From Sphingomonas sp. Root720 (GTDB lineage Bacteria; Pseudomonadota; Alphaproteobacteria; Sphingomonadales; Sphingomonadaceae), in contig NZ_LMID01000001.1 in NCBI RefSeq assembly GCF_001428605.1, positions 372,001-436,000 on the forward strand: DNA of 64,000 bases, read 5' to 3'. Below the pieces are notes generated by a model that saw only the letters and a program-made list of their open reading frames with translations, did no database searches and was not told the DNA's origin. Made by a program: the position numbers and the translations under genes. Of this stretch, positions 1 to 7,366 are shown one piece after another (positions within the stretch are counted from its first letter, which is position 1; every line of letters begins with the position of its first letter).

Positions 1-1
1 T

Positions 2-226
2 CTCGCCTGGCACCTTTCCGATGATAGGCCGGATGCGCGCACGATCCAATATCAATGCCTTCATCGCGGTGTCGGCGTCTATTCGATCGACGACAGTCCA
101 GCGATCGATTTGTCCAATGCCGGCCTGGGCAAGAAGATGCTGTTCTTCGGCTATGCCTGCCTCACCGAGAGCGAGATCGTCAGCGCTATGGACAGGCTGG
201 AGAAAGCAGCCTTGAGTTTGGCTTGA
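2..226 (+). CDS. C-terminal end of a MocR-type (GntR/aminotransferase) regulator, partial
   Basis: The reading frame is open from the window edge to a TGA at 224-226, giving about 74 residues with no start inside the window. The peptide contains RGVGVYSIDD followed by MLFFGYACLTESEI and a final helix with MDRLEKAAL. This pattern (arginine-glycine-valine, short variable loop, a strand, then an 'I..A...L' helix) is how fold-type I aminotransferase domains end in MocR/PdxR regulators. The DNA-binding part would lie upstream of the window. A stand-alone PLP aminotransferase is the alternative. The family call rests on pattern only. Confidence 0.5.
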   Translation, partial: LAWHLSDDRPDARTIQYQCLHRGVGVYSIDDSPAIDLSNAGLGKKMLFFGYACLTESEIVSAMDRLEKAALSLA

Positions 227-329
227 GAGATACGTACCTGCGGGAGATGCCCCGCCGGCCTGGCGCCGATCGACCAACGATGATGTTGCGGCGCGCAGAC
301 ACTCCTGCACCATGCGAACGGAGAGCACC

Positions 330-713
330 ATGAGCGACGATCTAGATGCCATACTCCGTTTGGAAGCAGCCCGGTCCCAGGCGATCGTTGACGCCGACAT
401 CCGCGTTCTCAACGACATAACCGACACCGACTACACGCATGTCGAAATGAACGGCCGCCTCCGGGATAAATCGGAATTCCTGGAAGCCCTGTCGAGCGGC
501 GCCGCCCGCTTCGTTCGATACGACGCGTTGGAGAATGTCGTTCGATTTGCCGGGGAAGCGGCTATCGTGACCGGCCGCTTCGAAAATGAATCCGTGGACG
601 GCGATGGCATGTCCCACGTCAGGCAGGGCAGGCATTGCCGAATTTATGTTCGGCGGCAGGATGGGTGGAAGAACATCCTGCATCAAGGGAGCGGCATGAG
701 CGTCACCAGCTGA
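330..713 (+). CDS. NTF2-like (SnoaL/DUF4440-type) small protein
   Basis: A 127-residue protein of the cone-shaped NTF2-like fold. The start helix (LDAILRLEAARSQAIVDAD) followed by LNDITDTDYTHVEMNGRL, then a central RYDALENVVRF strand and a terminal VRRQDGWKNILHQ strand, is the typical DUF4440 layout, used for ligand binding or small ketosteroid-isomerase-type catalysis. I prefer the ATG at 330 over the in-frame ATG at 312 because a GGAGAG ribosome site lies just upstream. It is convergent with the LysR gene. Substrate and role cannot be told from sequence. Confidence 0.65.
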   Translation: MSDDLDAILRLEAARSQAIVDADIRVLNDITDTDYTHVEMNGRLRDKSEFLEALSSGAARFVRYDALENVVRFAGEAAIVTGRFENESVDGDGMSHVRQGRHCRIYVRRQDGWKNILHQGSGMSVTS

Positions 714-728
714 ACGGGCGGCGCGCCT

Positions 729-1589
729 TCAGCTCAGTCTGCGTCGCAGGAGCATGCTGCTTGCCCGCAACGTGTCGCTGAGCGCCGCCGTCGCGCCCTT
801 GTTAGCGGCACGCCCGGCTATCACGACGAACTCGGTATCGGCTAATGGCGGAAGATAGGCATCCGTGATCTCGACCAGCCCTGCCGGCTTTAGCGATTTC
901 GCATGAGGGGCGACGCCAAGCCCAGCCAGCGCCGCGGCATGCACGCCACTCTGGCTGTCGCTCGAGCATGCGAAGCGCCAGCGTCTTCCATGGCGCTCAA
1001 GCGCCTCCAGCGCTTCCTGCCGCGTAAAGGCGGGTTGCGTCAGAACGATCAGCGGCACCGGTCGTCCGGCGTCTAGGCGGAATTCAGGACTTGCGATCCA
1101 TATCAGCGGCTCGCGCCACACGAGATGGCCATAACAGTCGCCGACTCTGCGCTTCAGGAAAACAATATCGAGATCGCCTGCATCGAGACTTTGCCGCAGC
1201 GTCTGGCTGAGGCCGACCGTAAGTTCGAGCTCGACGCGCGGATATTCGCCGGTGAAGCGGCGCAGGACATGAGGAAGGCCGCTCAGCACAACATCTTCCG
1301 ATACGCCGAGCCGGATTTTCCCATGGACATCGTCCCCGGCGAAGTGACGCATCGCCCTGGCGCTCGTTTCCAGAATCGACGTGGCAAATCCCATCATCGC
1401 CTCACCGTCGCGGGTGATCATGACCGAGTGGGTGTCACGGATGAACAGGCGGTGCGCGCAGACCGCCTCGAGCTTGCGAATATGCTCGCTGACCGTGGAT
1501 TGACGAAGGCCCAGCCGCGCCGCGGCAGCGGTAAAGCTCGAGGTTTCCGCCACGGCGATGAAGCTCGTCAGCCAGACGGGATCGAACAT
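729..1589 (-). CDS. LysR-family transcriptional regulator
   Basis: A 286-residue protein, the usual LysR length. Residues 1-60 form the winged helix-turn-helix (FIAVAETSSFTAAAARLGL then QSTVSEHIRKLE). The rest is a two-lobed periplasmic-binding-like effector domain. It is transcribed divergently from the SBF-type transporter at 1669, and the 79-bp gap contains a good LysR-type palindrome, so the transporter and the regulator itself are the likely targets. The effector is unknown; divergent arrangement suggests the transported organic anion or a metabolite of it. Confidence 0.9.
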   Translation of the reverse strand: MFDPVWLTSFIAVAETSSFTAAAARLGLRQSTVSEHIRKLEAVCAHRLFIRDTHSVMITRDGEAMMGFATSILETSARAMRHFAGDDVHGKIRLGVSEDVVLSGLPHVLRRFTGEYPRVELELTVGLSQTLRQSLDAGDLDIVFLKRRVGDCYGHLVWREPLIWIASPEFRLDAGRPVPLIVLTQPAFTRQEALEALERHGRRWRFACSSDSQSGVHAAALAGLGVAPHAKSLKPAGLVEITDAYLPPLADTEFVVIAGRAANKGATAALSDTLRASSMLLRRRLS

Positions 1590-1592
1590 ATC

Positions 1593-1613
1593 GTTATCCT
1601 AAAATTCGATAAC
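1593..1613. promoter_or_regulatory. LysR-type operator (perfect inverted repeat)
   Basis: GTTATC and GATAAC form a perfect 6-bp inverted repeat separated by 9 bp. The inner bases give the ATC-N9-GAT form, which contains the T-N11-A core typical of LysR-type sites. It lies in the divergent intergenic region, starting four bases upstream of the LysR start codon and about 55 bases upstream of the transporter. Placement so close to the regulator's own start suggests autorepression together with activation of the transporter. Confidence 0.6.
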
Positions 1614-1668
1614 TATAATCTCCGTAAACGGTATTCACAATGGGCGCAATTTATCAGACAGGGATAAT

Positions 1669-2700
1669 GTGACGCACGGGGGGCAGGAGCGGATTGTGAT
1701 AGGTCGTTGGGGCAGGCTCGTTTTGGATCCCTATATTGGGATGATGCTACTGGTCGTCGCGATCGCGGCGATACTGCCTGCCCATGGCGAGGGCGCGATG
1801 ATCGCCGGCGCGGTAGCCGATGCCGGCATCGTGTTCCTGTTCTTCCTTTACGGCGCGCGCCTTTCTCCTAGGACGGCGCTCGACGGCATGATGCACTGGA
1901 AGCTGCATATCGCGATCCTGCTCAGCACCTTCCTTCTGTTCCCGTTGATGGGGCTCGCCATCGAGCCGTTCGCACGGAGCAGCCTGCCGCCGGCGCTGGT
2001 GACTGGTATCCTTTACCTGTGTGTCCTGCCCTCCACGGTGCAATCGTCCATCGCCTTCACCTCGATCGCCCGCGGCAATATCCCTGCCGCGTTGGGCGCC
2101 GCGTCGGCCTCCAACATCCTGGGCGTATTCTTAAGCCCGCTGCTCGCAAGCTGGCTCTTGCATACACAGGAGATGGTGCTTTCGTTCGACGTGTTCCGCG
2201 ACATCATATTGCAGCTTCTCGTGCCATTCATCGCCGGACAACTGCTGCGCCCATGGATCGGCGACTGGGTGCAGCGGAGCAAAAAGATCCTGGGCTACGC
2301 CGACCGGGGGTCCATCCTGCTGATCATCTACGTCGCTTTTTCGCGCGGAATGGTCGACGGCATCTGGAAGAAACTGGCTCTTACCGATCTTGCCCTGCTG
2401 ATCGGCCTGTCAGTCCTGTTGCTAACTCTCGCCCTGACGATCACCGCCTTCGTCGGGCGACGAGTGATGGGACTGTCCACCGAGGATGCGATCGTTCTCC
2501 AGTTCTGCGGAACCAAGAAATCGCTGGCCAGCGGCTTACCGATGGCGATCGTGCTCTTTTCCGGCCCGGGCCTCGGGATGATCATCCTACCGCTGATGCT
2601 GTTTCATCAGCTTCAGCTGATCGTGTGCGCCGTGCTCGCCCGCCACTACAGCGAACGCGTCGAGACTGTCGAAGGCGTGGCCGCAAAAGTGGCCGTCTAG
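1669..2700 (+). CDS. SBF-like (SLC10/bile acid:sodium symporter superfamily) transporter
   Basis: A 343-residue, strongly hydrophobic protein with about nine or ten predicted membrane helices. It matches the SBF_like/YfeH branch: an early AIAAILPAHGEGAMIAGAV segment, a VLPSTVQSSIAFTSIARGN motif around residue 125 and a FCGTKKSLASGLPMAIVLF motif around residue 285; these polar breaks in helices are where the SLC10 fold binds sodium and substrate. The start is a GTG with AGGGA upstream. Divergent LysR control suggests uptake or export of an organic anion. The stop codon is immediately followed by the decayed SDR segment. Confidence 0.8.
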   Translation: MTHGGQERIVIGRWGRLVLDPYIGMMLLVVAIAAILPAHGEGAMIAGAVADAGIVFLFFLYGARLSPRTALDGMMHWKLHIAILLSTFLLFPLMGLAIEPFARSSLPPALVTGILYLCVLPSTVQSSIAFTSIARGNIPAALGAASASNILGVFLSPLLASWLLHTQEMVLSFDVFRDIILQLLVPFIAGQLLRPWIGDWVQRSKKILGYADRGSILLIIYVAFSRGMVDGIWKKLALTDLALLIGLSVLLLTLALTITAFVGRRVMGLSTEDAIVLQFCGTKKSLASGLPMAIVLFSGPGLGMIILPLMLFHQLQLIVCAVLARHYSERVETVEGVAAKVAV

Positions 2701-3073
2701 AGCGACCGATCCGATGCGATCGATGGCCTTGTCGGCCTGGCGCAAACGCTGGCGCTCGAAGGCGCTTCGAAGAACATTCTGGTGAATGCGGTCCCCCCGG
2801 TTGCCAGTTCACGCCTTACCCCCTCCGTCCTCCCCGAAATATATCGGAGGTACTGAAGCCCGAATATGTGACGCGGCCATCGTCCTGCTCACCCATGAGC
2901 AGCAACGTGGCGGGCAAGCTTTTCGAAGCCGGCGGCAGATGGGTAGCTCAGGTCCGCTGGGAGCAGATCGAAGGTGTCTTCTTCCAGAACGAGTTCTCGG
3001 CGGAGGAACGGCTGGCGAGATGGGAAGATGCAACATCCTTTGGAAGTTCCCGCCACGCCTCTTCGGTCGCTGA
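2701..3073 (+). pseudogene. 3' remnant of a short-chain dehydrogenase (MFE-2-like SDR), frameshifted
   Basis: Directly after the transporter stop, frame +1 reads LVGLAQTLALEGASKNILVN, the SDR segment that follows the catalytic Tyr-Lys. It stops at 2854. From 2853 the homology continues in another frame as LKPEYVT, moves to the first frame for AIVLLTHEQQ, and returns as KLFEAGGRWVAQVRWEQIEG and FSAEERLARWEDATSF. This is the C-terminal tail of peroxisomal-multifunctional-type SDRs. At least two frameshifts break it, and the Rossmann half and active site are missing. Family identification is from pattern memory. Confidence 0.7.
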
Positions 3074-3189
3074 GGTGAAGAATGGGGTCGAGGAACGACT
3101 GAGACAGGACAGATACTCGTCCTGCAATGAGGTAGCGCGAGCCGATGGTTCTGCCCGTCCAGCCTCGCCTGAAGCCCGCAGGAGACGGA

Positions 3190-3921
3190 TCAGACCTTCT
3201 TTCCAGCCGCTCTCCTGGTGCTACCGGCCTTGCCGCTGCGTTGCTTGGCGACTTTTTGCATCACATCGACATAATAGGACGGAATGATGGAACCCGTCTG
3301 CACACGATGGTGCAAATCCTTGAGCAACGATTCCGCCATTGCTCCGAATACGATGCCGATCTGCTCGGGGATGGCTTCGCCGTTCGGATCATACCAGATG
3401 TTGGATGCTGATATTGCTCCATTGATGAAGTTGAGCAAAAGCGTCGCATTGGTGTTCTCGGGAATCAGCCCGGCAGCGCGACACTCCTCGACCGTATTCC
3501 TGAGATAGCTCTTATATTTGCGGCGCCGCGCGATCTGCGTTTGCAGTCGACTGTCGCTGAGCTCGGCCCAGTCCCGAAATGCGACCTTGGCCACGTTTGG
3601 ATGAGAGAGGCACCACGTCACATGCGCCGCGATCTGCCCTCTAAATCTGTCGAATAGCGGAAGATCACCATTTATTATATCTTCCATTATCGTTTTAATT
3701 TCTTCATCCATGAATGTGAGTATGTCGAACAGTATTTCTTCTTTTGATCGATAATAATGATATAATGTTGGCTTGTTTATTTCCATCTCTCGAACGATGT
3801 CGAGTACGGACGCTCCGTGATAGCCTTTTTGCGCGAAGATACGCGCGGCCATTTCCCTGATCTGGACACGACGCATCTCTCCCTTGGGCGTATTGAGCTT
3901 ATCGGCTGGCAATTTTGGCAT
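3190..3921 (-). CDS. TetR/AcrR-family transcriptional regulator
   Basis: A 243-residue protein. The N-terminal tri-helical DNA-binding domain is clear: IREMAARIFAQKGYHGASVL, then VREMEINKPTLYHYYRSKEE around residues 23-62. The remainder is a helical ligand-binding and dimerisation domain, with a basic tail (SGKAGSTRRAAGKKV). The 5' half uses unusually AT-rich codons (about 3660-3790) compared with every neighbour, which suggests recent transfer. No divergent or co-directional structural gene is adjacent, so its target is not obvious. Confidence 0.88.
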   Translation of the reverse strand: MPKLPADKLNTPKGEMRRVQIREMAARIFAQKGYHGASVLDIVREMEINKPTLYHYYRSKEEILFDILTFMDEEIKTIMEDIINGDLPLFDRFRGQIAAHVTWCLSHPNVAKVAFRDWAELSDSRLQTQIARRRKYKSYLRNTVEECRAAGLIPENTNATLLLNFINGAISASNIWYDPNGEAIPEQIGIVFGAMAESLLKDLHHRVQTGSIIPSYYVDVMQKVAKQRSGKAGSTRRAAGKKV

Positions 3922-4286
3922 TCTTCGGCACCCTTAATGGACGATCAATCAATGACCGACTTAGCCTGCCCGTCAACCCGGCCGCTCCGACTGGGCAGAA
4001 GCCGACATCCCAGCGCTGGACGGGAACAGCGGTCGTATATTTGGCTCATTTCAATGAGAAATGTGACGCGGAGGTGGCCACCCTGTCCTGACCGAGCAAT
4101 TCGTTCATCGGGAATTTTTCATACTCCCGGGCGTCGTCGACCACAACGCGCCACGATATAATCCTACTCTCCGGTCATCGAGTGCATGCAAGCACCTTTT
4201 CGTGGGACTGGATGAATTTCTCGAACTTTCCCGCGCCACGCCGTCCGCGCGGGTATCCATCTTACGCCGTGCGAGTCATGGCTGCC
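3922..4286. other. 365-bp intergenic region without a recognisable gene
   Basis: This lies between the start of the TetR gene and the stop of the Crp/Fnr gene. No reading frame shows a protein-family pattern. The first 60 bases are comparatively AT-rich and probably carry the TetR promoter and operator; an asymmetric TCAATCAATGA element sits there, but no clean palindrome is visible. I see no RNA gene or terminator with a T-tract. Confidence 0.5.
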
Positions 4287-5021
4287 TCAATAGGACGAGG
4301 CTGGCGGAGCATCCATGTCGAGATACAGGTAATTGGGATTGAATTCCCCGTGGCGCAGGAGACGAGCCATGTCATGTATCTCGACGACCGAGGAGCGGAA
4401 ACTTACCACGCCTTCCTCTCGCAGCGAACGCATTACCCGATTGACGTGGACGGCGGTCAGTCCACAGATTTCGGCTAGGTCGGTCTGCGTGATCCCAAGC
4501 GTGAACCGGCGGCCATCGCTCAGTCCCACGGCCTGCAGGCGGGCGTTCGTCTCGCAGAGGAAATGCGCGATCCGGCCGCCCGCATCCAGACGACCAAGCC
4601 GGAAAAGCCAGGCCCGATAGATCGCGGCATCGAGCAGGGTCGAATACCAGAGCTTACGTGCCATCCCCGGATGATCCTCGATGATAGCGTCGAAAGCGGC
4701 GTGGGGTACCGTGGCGATCGTCGCCTCTGTCAGGGTCGCAACGTCATGGTCGAGGCTTTGCAAGGGATAAGCGTGCAGGTCGACGAAGTCGCCCGGCACA
4801 TGGAAACCGACCAACTGGCGCAAGCCACGCCGGTCGTCCAGATAACGGCACATATACCCCTCCACCAGCAGCGTACTCTGCGATAGAGCCTCGCCCGCGC
4901 AGATGATCGTCTCGCGCGCAGGAACGGAGCTGACATGGGCGACCCCTGCCTCGAGCACGGAGCGCTCCTCGGCGGTCAAGACAGCGCCCCGGCGATGGCG
5001 CAGGAAGCGATCGGTGAACAT
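4287..5021 (-). CDS. Crp/Fnr-family transcriptional regulator
   Basis: A 244-residue protein with an N-terminal cyclic-nucleotide-binding-like beta barrel (residues about 25-150) and a C-terminal winged HTH of the Crp_2 type (LGITQTDLAEICGLTAVHVN then RVMRSLREEGVV). There is no N-terminal cysteine cluster, so it is not an oxygen-sensing Fe-S FNR. The recognition helix has H-V-N-R where FNR has E-T-I-S-R, so a classical TTGAT specificity is doubtful. The start is supported by AAGGAGGGG upstream. It could control stress genes downstream, but no link is proven. Confidence 0.88.
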   Translation of the reverse strand: MFTDRFLRHRRGAVLTAEERSVLEAGVAHVSSVPARETIICAGEALSQSTLLVEGYMCRYLDDRRGLRQLVGFHVPGDFVDLHAYPLQSLDHDVATLTEATIATVPHAAFDAIIEDHPGMARKLWYSTLLDAAIYRAWLFRLGRLDAGGRIAHFLCETNARLQAVGLSDGRRFTLGITQTDLAEICGLTAVHVNRVMRSLREEGVVSFRSSVVEIHDMARLLRHGEFNPNYLYLDMDAPPASSY

Positions 5022-5068
5022 CTACCCCTCCTTGGCTACGGTCGAAATGGTCGGGCAACGCTCGGCGG

Positions 5069-5550
5069 CTATCGTTGGGCCCGCGAGCGCTTACAATGCT
5101 CCCGCTCCGCATCGGTTTCGCGCCGGGACAGGGACTTGCTCGGCCGCAAAGGGCTGTGACCGCGAGGAGATCGACCATGTCCCACCGCCCCGCGGATGAG
5201 GCCGACCGACGAGATCGGCGTGCTGGCGTTGGCCTGAGGGTACATCGCATGTTCGCGGTGGGGCTGCCCGGTTGGGCACGACTTCTCCACCGCCGCCGGT
5301 CCGGCGATTGCATCGCCCGCTGGCCTGCAGATTTTCTTGAGCGGCGGATCGGTCATGCCGCGTGCGTTGCCGAGGGCAGGTCGCTTACGCCTGCCCGCGC
5401 CGGCGATCTCGCGCACGCCGACGCCTCCGCGACGCCCACATGGCCTCAGGCCTCGAGTCCCTGCGCGATCCGCCGCGGCGCCAGCAATTCAGCCGCGCCC
5501 AGCACGATCGAAAAGATGCCGAGCCCCAAGCTCATCGCCCTTGAGTTCAT
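5069..5550 (-). pseudogene. Decayed small membrane-protein gene
   Basis: On the minus strand an ATG at 5550 with an AAGGAG site starts MNSRAMSLGLGIFSIVLGAA then ELLAPRRIAQGLEA and stops. This is the typical first helix of sphingomonad proteins whose second element reads G(V)REIA.G; here that element (GVGVREIAGAG) follows in a different frame about 40 bases later. The downstream sequence keeps scattered plausible residues but no long coherent frame. I read it as a frameshifted, decaying gene. The exact family (membrane segment seen in cyclase/dehydrase-like proteins) is uncertain. Confidence 0.4.
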
Positions 5551-5942
5551 CTCGGTTTCTCCTTCGGCTTTCCGGCGAGCCCTCGCCGGGCGGCGGCGCG
5601 TCATTGCCCCCTTCCGCAGGCTGCGATAAGGACTTTCCGCGATTGCTGGCGTCATCGACGCCACTATCCGGTCTTCCGTTCACCGCCGTATCGCGCTCGA
5701 GCGTTTCGTCGACATCGCCGGATCGCCGGGTTGGCACGCCCCTTGGTTGGCTTGGACCATCATCCTCTCCTCGCAAAACTACGCGCGGACAACCATGATC
5801 GCTGGCGTCGCGTTCCCATGGTTCCGGCCCGGCGCCGGAAGTGTCGCGGGCGGCGAAAGCCAGCAAAAGGGGCATGAGCCGGCCGTCGGTAACGACCCTG
5901 ATGCAGGTTATGTCGAAAGCATCCTACCGCGCCGTCAACCTC
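5551..5942. other. Intergenic stretch with an uncertain small hydrophilic ORF
   Basis: Between the decayed gene and the next plus-strand promoter. On the minus strand an ATGATG at 5763/5760 has a strong GAGGAGAGG site but reads only 27 codons. A different frame from about 5741 (GTG) to 5489 encodes a polar, Asp/Arg/Ser-rich peptide (SGVDDASNRGKSLSQPAEGG). A frameshift joining the two is possible but cannot be shown. An EcfG-like promoter points into this region on the minus strand. Confidence 0.3.
5791..5816 (-). promoter_or_regulatory. EcfG-like promoter, minus strand
   Basis: Read on the minus strand this is GGAAC-N17-GGTT (fwd GTTCC at 5812-5816 and AACC at 5791-5794). The alphaproteobacterial general stress sigma factor EcfG recognises GGAAC-N16/17-CGTT, so one base of the -10 differs. 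It points toward the small ORF and the decayed membrane-protein gene. The same GGTT -10 variant occurs in two other candidates in this window. Confidence 0.35.
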
Positions 5943-5967
5943 GGAACTCGGCTGTCGCTATTGGGTT
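5943..5967 (+). promoter_or_regulatory. EcfG-like promoter upstream of the hemerythrin fusion gene
   Basis: GGAAC at 5943-5947 and GGTT at 5964-5967 are separated by 16 bp. The -35 element is a perfect EcfG match and the -10 differs by one base from CGTT. The start codon is 24 bases downstream, preceded by AAAGGAG. The position fits a short 5' leader. Confidence 0.5.
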
Positions 5968-5991
5968 CTGCGAGGAGCAAAGGAGCACTTC

Positions 5992-7125
5992 ATGGCCGAT
6001 GATACCAAGCAACAGGGTGCTGCCGACCGCAGCCAGGTCGCCGCCGACGAAGGCTATGAAGTCGCCTATTTCGCGAAGAAGCACGGCCTGAGCCAGGCAG
6101 CGGCGCGCGATCTGATCGCCGAGGTGGGCAATGACCGCGAGAAACTCGACGCAGCGGCGCAGGCGCGCGCCGCCCGGTCCACCAAGACCGCACCGAAGCG
6201 TGCTGCCAAGGCGGGATCAGGCAAGCGTCGGGGGGCTTCGACGGGGGCATCCCGGACGCCGGCAAAGGCCGGACCGTCGACGAGGGCGCGGGCGACCAGA
6301 ACAGCCTCGCCCAGCAAGGCTGCCGCCGTGGCACCAGTCGTCGCCGCGGTGGCCGACCCCGCGAAGGCAGGGACGACTTCCGTGGGACGACGCGCCGCTG
6401 CGATCACCAAACCGGTCACCAGCACCGTGGCGCCCGCCGCGAAGACCGTCGCCGACCGCGCCAAGACTGTCGTTTCGGCCACGCGTCGTTCGTCCCTATC
6501 CGCGCGGCAGCGAGTTGCGGCCGCGCCGGCTGCGGCCGTCAAGAGTGCAGGCAAGGCGCTCCGCGCGACCAAGACCGCCGCGACCGGTCGCACCGCTGCA
6601 TTGGTCGGTGCGGCCGCCGCGGGCCTCGTGACGGGCCTCGCGGTCAATCTCGGTCGCAAGGCCGTCGTCCAGGCCCCTAGCGTCATGGCGGGCGACTGGT
6701 TCGAAGCGTTGAAGACCGAGCACGCTTTCGCTCTGAGCATTTTCGACCAGATTGAGAAGACGACCGACGCTGAGCCTGCGAAGCGCGCGCTGTTGCTCAC
6801 CCAGCTCAAGCATGCCCTTGGCAAACACGCCTTCACCGAGGAGAACGTCGTTTATCCGGCCTTGCGCAACTGGGGCGACAAGGCCGATGCCGACAAGCTC
6901 AATCACGATCATGGCTATGTGAAGCAATATCTCTACGAACTCGACGCGCTCGACAAGAGCTCGCCTGCCTTCCTCAATAGGATCGCGGCCTTCCGCGTCG
7001 ATCTCGAGGCGCATATCCGCGAAGAGGAGGACGCGATCTTCCCGCCGCTCCATGCCGCGCTCGACGGGCCCCAAAATGCCCGGATCACCGCTCTCGCCAA
7101 CAAGGAAGGTTTCAAGCTGGCCTGA
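5992..7125 (+). CDS. DUF3606 / histone H1-like / hemerythrin fusion protein
   Basis: A 377-residue three-part protein. Residues 1-57 match DUF3606 (AADEGYEVAYFAKKHGLS then a short helix). Residues 60-205 are Ala/Lys/Arg/Thr-rich, like bacterial histone H1-like tails, ending in a glycine-alanine hydrophobic segment (203-220). Residues 235-375 form an HHE hemerythrin domain: H244, H274 or H279 with E283, H305/H307, and H341 with E345 as likely di-iron ligands. Such domains bind O2 or NO or protect against oxidative damage. The basic region could bind DNA. An EcfG-like promoter precedes it, so a stress role is likely. Confidence 0.8.
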   Translation: MADDTKQQGAADRSQVAADEGYEVAYFAKKHGLSQAAARDLIAEVGNDREKLDAAAQARAARSTKTAPKRAAKAGSGKRRGASTGASRTPAKAGPSTRARATRTASPSKAAAVAPVVAAVADPAKAGTTSVGRRAAAITKPVTSTVAPAAKTVADRAKTVVSATRRSSLSARQRVAAAPAAAVKSAGKALRATKTAATGRTAALVGAAAAGLVTGLAVNLGRKAVVQAPSVMAGDWFEALKTEHAFALSIFDQIEKTTDAEPAKRALLLTQLKHALGKHAFTEENVVYPALRNWGDKADADKLNHDHGYVKQYLYELDALDKSSPAFLNRIAAFRVDLEAHIREEEDAIFPPLHAALDGPQNARITALANKEGFKLA

Positions 7126-7251
7126 CATATCCGTCCCGGCCTGCAAGAATATCCTCACGCCTCGATCGCGTAGCGGCAGGATCTGTTTACCTGTTCGGCC
7201 AAGACCGACTCTCGCCGCTTTCGCACCCGTGCGTAAAGGTCGGCCCGGCGA

Positions 7252-7265
7252 CTGATCCAGATCAG
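7252..7265. promoter_or_regulatory. FNR/CRP-type palindrome upstream of the Mfd paralogue
   Basis: CTGAT-CCAG-ATCAG, a perfect 5-bp inverted repeat with a 4-bp centre, differs from the FNR/FixK consensus TTGAT-N4-ATCAA only at the outer bases. Its centre at about 7258.5 would place a class II transcription start near 7300, which is upstream of the ATG at 7367 and argues against the TTG at 7301 as start. Confidence 0.5.
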
Positions 7266-7366
7266 GACGAATTTGGGCCACCCGAAGGCCTCCTGCCGCG
7301 TTGACGGCTTACGATGCGCTGATGGCTGCCATCAGGCCGTGGACAGCGCCGAACGGGGAAGCAGTT

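Noticed and set aside
4287-5021. The Crp/Fnr regulator as the certain binder of the boxes at 7252 and 12035
   Set aside because: The recognition helix lacks the Glu and Ser of FNR and FixK, so the link is not supported beyond proximity.
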